A stretch of 7,778 nucleotides of DNA from CF-161 sp035259145. Its GTDB lineage: Bacteria > Chloroflexota > Dormibacteria > Dormibacterales > Dormibacteraceae. Each line of letters begins with the position of its first letter. Within the stretch, counting starts at the first letter, position 1. Of this stretch, positions 4,389 through 7,778 are shown piece after piece. A program made the translations under genes and the position numbers. Where the stretch lies: the NCBI GenBank assembly GCA_035259145.1, contig DATFWQ010000210.1, positions 1 to 7,778 on the forward strand. Direction: 5' to 3'. Under the pieces are notes generated by a model, which ran no database searches, was not told the origin of the DNA, and worked only from the letters and a program-made list of their open reading frames with translations.

Positions 4389-6080
4389 ATGACTGGAGCG
4401 GAAATCGTTTTGGAGGCCCTCAAACGTGAGGGCGTCGGCAGGATCTTCGGCTACCCGGGTGGCGCGAACCTGCCGATCTACCAGCAGCTTCCAAAGTACC
4501 CACAGCTGCAGCATGTGCTCGTGCGGCACGAGCAGGGGGCCGCACACATGGCGGACGGCTTCGCCCGCGCCAGCGGACGCCCCGGAGTGGTCTTCGCGAC
4601 CAGCGGTCCTGGCGCGTTGAACACCATCACTGGCCTCTGCACCGCCTACATGGATTCGGTGCCTCTGGTGGCGATCACCGGCCAGCAGAACACAAACCTG
4701 GTCGGTCGAGACGCCTTTCAGGAGTCGGACGTGATCGGCTGCAGCATGCCGGTGACCAAGCACAACTACATGGTGAAGCGAGTCGAGGACATCGCCCGTG
4801 TCATTCACGAGGCGTTCCACATCGCAACGACCGGCCGCCCAGGCCCGGTGCTGATCGACATCTGCAAGGACGTTCAGCAGGCGTCCTGGGAGCCGGTGTG
4901 GCCCGACGAGATCGAACTGCCCGGCTACCGCCCGGCCTTCGCGCCCGACCTTAGCAAGCTGGAGGAGGCGGCCGCCGCGCTGACCAGGGCCGAGCGACCC
5001 GTCATTCTGGCGGGGCATGGCGTGATCCTTAGCGGCGGCCAGGAGGAGCTGATCGAGGTCGCTGAGAAGAGCGTCACGCCGACCGGCACGACGCTGCTGG
5101 GGGTTGGTGCGTTTCCGGTTCGACACCCGCTGTCGCTGCACATGACCGGTTTCATGGGCACCGGCTGGAACCTGAGAGCAGTGCAGAATGCCGACCTTTT
5201 GATGATGGTCGGAATGCGTGTGGACGACCGCGTCACGGCCAAGCTGTCCGAGTGGGCGCCGAAGGTGGAGACATTCATCCACATCGACATCGACCCCTCC
5301 GAAATGGGCAAAAACGTGCGCCCACACCTGGAAGTCGTGGCGGACGCGAAGACGGCGCTGGCGACCATGCTGCCCCAGATCGTCCCGCCGCAGCCCGCCA
5401 GCAGACGGTCGTGGCTGACGCAGATCGACCAGTGGCGTGAGGAGCACCCGCTGAAGTACGTGCGCTCGAACGGCCACATGCAGCCGCAGGACGTGATGAT
5501 CGAGATGTACCGACGCTGCGACAGCGACGCGATCGTCGTCGCGGACGTCGGCCAGAACCAGATCTGGGCCGCGCTCTGGTGGAACTACACCCGGCCGGGG
5601 CTCTTCATCAACTCGGGCGGCGCGGGGACCATGGGCTTCGCGTTCCCGGCTGCAATCGGGGCCAAGATGGCGCGGCCCGAGAAGGCGGTCTGGTGCGTCG
5701 CCGGCGAAGGCGGCTTTGTCATGACGGCTCAGGAGCTGTCCGTGGCTGTCAGACATCGGCTGGACGTGAAGGTGGTGCTCCTGAACAACTTCTCGCTGGG
5801 CATGGTGCGTCAGTTCCAGGACGATTTCTACGGCGGTGTCCGCTCCGAGGTCGATCTGTCCGAGATGCCTGACTTCGTGAAGCTGGCCGAGGCTTACGGG
5901 CTGCCCGGCGTCTGCGTCGAGACGGTGGAGCAGATCAAGCCGGCTTTCGACCTGGCGGAGCGGACGCCGGGACCGGTACTGATCGACTTCCGCATCGATC
6001 CCGAGGCCAACGTCTATCCGATAGTGCCGCTGGGCCGAGGCCTGAACGACTTCTGGGAGCTGCCGGATGAGTACGCCTGA
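4389..6080 (+). CDS. ilvB: Acetolactate synthase large (catalytic) subunit
   Basis: A 563-residue thiamine-diphosphate enzyme that condenses pyruvate with pyruvate or 2-ketobutyrate, the first common step to Val/Leu and Ile. The N-terminal TPP-binding domain has GYPGGANLPIY (21-31) and catalytic Glu48 (VRHEQGAAHMADGFARASG). ATSGPGALN and AYMDSVPLVAITGQ follow, then DAFQESDVIG and PVTKHNYMV. The central FAD/dehydrogenase-like domain spans about 185-335. The C-terminal TPP domain begins near 375; its Mg/TPP motif reads GEG-X24-NN (439-467) instead of GDG-X24-NN. Next comes LGMVRQFQDDFYGG, where Phe476 replaces the usual Trp (RQWQ). All other landmarks are normal, so it is probably active. The start is supported by AGGGAG (4379-4384). 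ilvN overlaps its end by 14 nt. Expression is predicted to depend on the Leu attenuator directly upstream. A catabolic acetolactate synthase is unlikely given the FAD-type middle domain and the adjacent ilvN. Confidence 0.96.
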   Translation: MTGAEIVLEALKREGVGRIFGYPGGANLPIYQQLPKYPQLQHVLVRHEQGAAHMADGFARASGRPGVVFATSGPGALNTITGLCTAYMDSVPLVAITGQQNTNLVGRDAFQESDVIGCSMPVTKHNYMVKRVEDIARVIHEAFHIATTGRPGPVLIDICKDVQQASWEPVWPDEIELPGYRPAFAPDLSKLEEAAAALTRAERPVILAGHGVILSGGQEELIEVAEKSVTPTGTTLLGVGAFPVRHPLSLHMTGFMGTGWNLRAVQNADLLMMVGMRVDDRVTAKLSEWAPKVETFIHIDIDPSEMGKNVRPHLEVVADAKTALATMLPQIVPPQPASRRSWLTQIDQWREEHPLKYVRSNGHMQPQDVMIEMYRRCDSDAIVVADVGQNQIWAALWWNYTRPGLFINSGGAGTMGFAFPAAIGAKMARPEKAVWCVAGEGGFVMTAQELSVAVRHRLDVKVVLLNNFSLGMVRQFQDDFYGGVRSEVDLSEMPDFVKLAEAYGLPGVCVETVEQIKPAFDLAERTPGPVLIDFRIDPEANVYPIVPLGRGLNDFWELPDEYA

Positions 6081-6597
6081 CGGCATCCACAGGGAGAGCG
6101 CAGGTGGCGAGTCGAGGCTGCGGGTCCTGACTGCCGTGGTCGAGGACCACCCTGGCGTTCTGACTCGCGTAAGCGGCATGATCCGGCGGCGGGGGTTCAA
6201 CATTCAGAGCCTGTCCGTGGGACCAACCGACGCGCCAGGGCGGTCGCGCCTGACGCTGACCGTCGATGCCGGTCACGCGGAGGTCGACCAGGTGCAGAAG
6301 CAGCTCGACCGGCTGATCGAGGTGATCGAGGTCGAGGATCTGACCGAGATGCCGAAGCTGAGCCGCGAGCTGGCGCTGGTGAAGCTGGCGGTGACCGGGC
6401 CACGCCGCGACCGGGCCGTGGCGGAGGTGGATCGCTTCGGCGGCCGGGTAGTAGACGCCGGCCGGGAGCACGTAATTGTAGAGGTCTCCGGCGAGTTCGA
6501 CCGGGTCGAGGGCTTTCTCGAGGCACTGCGTCCGTACGCGGTCGTCGAGCTGGCGCGCTCGGGCCCGGTGGCGATGTCGAAGGAGGTTCAGCAGTGA
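6067..6597 (+). CDS. ilvN: Acetolactate synthase small (regulatory) subunit
   Basis: A 176-residue regulatory subunit that activates IlvB and confers feedback inhibition, usually by valine. The ACT domain (about 17-92) reads RLRVLTAVVEDHPGVLTRVSGMIRRRGFNIQSLSV, with the DHPGVL loop (27-32) and the Asn45 region forming the expected effector pocket. The C-terminal ALS_ss domain (about 97-172) ends in the conserved ELARSGPVAMSK. The length is typical of the short bacterial form. An extra polar stretch of about 16 residues precedes the ACT domain. The ATG lies 14 nt inside the end of ilvB, with GGGAG (6056-6060) just upstream, so translation is probably coupled and gives balanced subunits. Its stop overlaps the leuA start as GTGA. 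Confidence 0.95.
   Translation: MSTPDGIHRESAGGESRLRVLTAVVEDHPGVLTRVSGMIRRRGFNIQSLSVGPTDAPGRSRLTLTVDAGHAEVDQVQKQLDRLIEVIEVEDLTEMPKLSRELALVKLAVTGPRRDRAVAEVDRFGGRVVDAGREHVIVEVSGEFDRVEGFLEALRPYAVVELARSGPVAMSKEVQQ
6581..6586 (+). promoter_or_regulatory. Ribosome binding site of leuA
   Basis: A perfect AGGAGG inside the end of ilvN, 7 nt before the GTG at 6594. It fixes the GTG as the leuA start even though there is no nearby ATG. Confidence 0.85.
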
Positions 6598-7778
6598 GCA
6601 GTGAGGACGGCAGCGTAGGGGCGAGGCGTGCCTCGCCGGCGGCTCGTCCGGTTGACGACCGCGTCTTCATCTTTGACACGACACTTCGGGACGGCGAGCA
6701 GTCGCCAGGCTTTGCGCTCGATGGCGACGCCAAGCTCTGCCTCGCGAAGCAGCTCGAGCGGCTCGGAGTAGACGTGATCGAGGCCGGATTTCCGATCTCG
6801 TCGCCCGGTGACTTCCGGGCCTGCCAGCGCATCGCCCGCGAGGTGCGAGGCTGCTCTGTCACCGCGCTGGCGCGCGCCGTCAAGGCAGACATCGACGCCG
6901 TCTGGGGCGCTATTCGCGACGCGGAGCGGCCGCAGATTCACATCGTCCTGTCCGTCTCCGACATCCACATCCAGCGCAAGCTTGGGCTCAGCCGCGCCGA
7001 GGTGATCCGGCGCGGCGTCGAGGCGGTGCAGTACGCGCGCAGCCTCTGCGACGAGGTCGAGTACTCACCCGAGGACGCCGGCCGCGCCGATCGCGACTAC
7101 CTGCTCGAGACCGTCGAAGCGGCGATGGGCGCCGGCGCCACCGTGATCAACATCCCGGACACGACGGGGTATTGCCTGCCGCAGGAATTCGGCGAGCTGA
7201 TCGCCTACGTGGTCAGCAACGCACGTGGGTCGGACCGAGCCATCTTCTCGGTGCACTGTCACAACGACCTGGGCCTGGCGACGGCCAACACGATGGCAGG
7301 CATCATGAATGGCGCCCGTCGCGTCGAGTGCACGATCAACGGCATCGGGGAGCGCGCGGGGAACACGTCGCTCGAGGAGGTGGTCATGCTGCTGCGGGTA
7401 CGCCAGGGCGCCCTGGGCCTGGAGACCGCCGTGGACACGACGCAGATCGTGCCGACCTCGCACCTCCTGACCGAGCTGACCGGCGTCCCCGTGCAGCCCA
7501 ACAAGGCGATAGTGGGCGCCAATGCGTTCGCGCACGCGTCGGGCATCCACCAGGATGGGGTCCTGAAGGACCGGCTGAACTACGAGATCATGCGGCCCGA
7601 GGACGTGGGGCTGGACACCAACCGGATCGTCCTGACCGCCCGCTCGGGCCGGCATGCCTTCAAGCACCGGCTCCAGCTGCTGGGTCTGACGCTGTCCGAC
7701 GAGCGGATCGACGTGGCCTGGGACCGGTTCCTGCGCCTTGCCGACACACGCAAGGAGGTCACGGACGCAGACCTCAAG
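6594..7778 (+). CDS. leuA: 2-isopropylmalate synthase, 3' end outside the window
   Basis: 395 codons are open to the window edge with no stop. The enzyme condenses acetyl-CoA with 2-ketoisovalerate, committing carbon to leucine. After a 23-residue variable N-terminus comes FIFDTTLRDGEQSPGF (25-40; Arg32 and Asp33 are catalytic/metal positions). Next are VIEAGFPISSPGDF, VEYSPEDAGRADRDYL (about 155-170) and INIPDTTGY. The metal-binding HCHND has His221 and His223. CTINGIGERAGNTSLEEV, KAIVGANAFAHASGIHQDG and VLTARSGRHAFKHRL follow. This is the whole TIM barrel and the start of the linker; the C-terminal leucine-binding (LeuA dimer) domain would lie beyond the window. The residue after EDAGR is Ala165 where Ser or Thr is usual. 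The GTG start overlaps the ilvN stop by 4 nt (GTGA) and has a perfect AGGAGG. Being in the attenuated operon agrees with a Leu-specific signal. Homocitrate or citramalate synthase is less likely given the context and the RSGRHAFKHRL motif. Confidence 0.95.
   Translation, partial: MSSEDGSVGARRASPAARPVDDRVFIFDTTLRDGEQSPGFALDGDAKLCLAKQLERLGVDVIEAGFPISSPGDFRACQRIAREVRGCSVTALARAVKADIDAVWGAIRDAERPQIHIVLSVSDIHIQRKLGLSRAEVIRRGVEAVQYARSLCDEVEYSPEDAGRADRDYLLETVEAAMGAGATVINIPDTTGYCLPQEFGELIAYVVSNARGSDRAIFSVHCHNDLGLATANTMAGIMNGARRVECTINGIGERAGNTSLEEVVMLLRVRQGALGLETAVDTTQIVPTSHLLTELTGVPVQPNKAIVGANAFAHASGIHQDGVLKDRLNYEIMRPEDVGLDTNRIVLTARSGRHAFKHRLQLLGLTLSDERIDVAWDRFLRLADTRKEVTDADLK

Noticed and set aside
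4155..6203. A 682-codon open frame on the minus strand opposite ilvB and ilvN
   Set aside because: Its translation is rich in Arg, His, Val and Leu with no recognisable domain, and it is wholly antisense to clear acetolactate synthase genes. It is a high-GC frame shadow.

Overview
The window is high-GC bacterial DNA, densely coded, with several GTG/TTG starts. The DNA-glycosylase and TetR proteins have an actinobacterial look, so an actinomycetote, possibly a deep-branching lineage such as Thermoleophilia, is my best guess. That placement is inference from family resemblance only.

Left part (1-2047). A small cold-shock-domain gene (65-259) has a 5' leader with two mutually exclusive pairings, one of which would cover its ribosome binding site. 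A 13-bp hairpin follows it. Next come an AlkA-type 3-methyladenine DNA glycosylase (377-1288) and a TetR-family repressor (1320-1946). The tetR gene converges on leuD, and the gap between them carries two copies of a 30-nt repeat, each built round an 18-nt near-palindrome.

Middle part (2048-4101, minus strand). leuC and leuD encode the two subunits of isopropylmalate isomerase and are joined by a TGATG stop/start. The LeuC C-terminus carries a roughly 28-residue Pro/Arg-rich tail, and the DNA encoding it has a textbook G-quadruplex motif on the opposite strand.

Right part (4102-7778, plus strand). ilvB, ilvN and the start of leuA form a tightly overlapping operon: acetolactate synthase large and small subunits, then 2-isopropylmalate synthase. 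Together with leuCD they cover the first step of branched-chain amino acid synthesis and most of the leucine branch. ilvC, ilvD and leuB are not in the window.

The strongest regulatory find is in the leuC-ilvB divergent spacer. A 24-codon leucine-rich leader ORF (4233-4307) is followed by a strong intrinsic terminator (4335-4367) just ahead of ilvB. The end of the leader ORF is perfectly complementary over 12 nt to the 5' arm of that terminator, giving an antiterminator. This is the layout of classical ribosome-mediated attenuation. All seven leader Leu codons are CTC or CTT, although the neighbouring genes favour CTG. IlvB itself has unusual residues at two well-known active-site positions (GEG for GDG, and Phe for the herbicide-site Trp).
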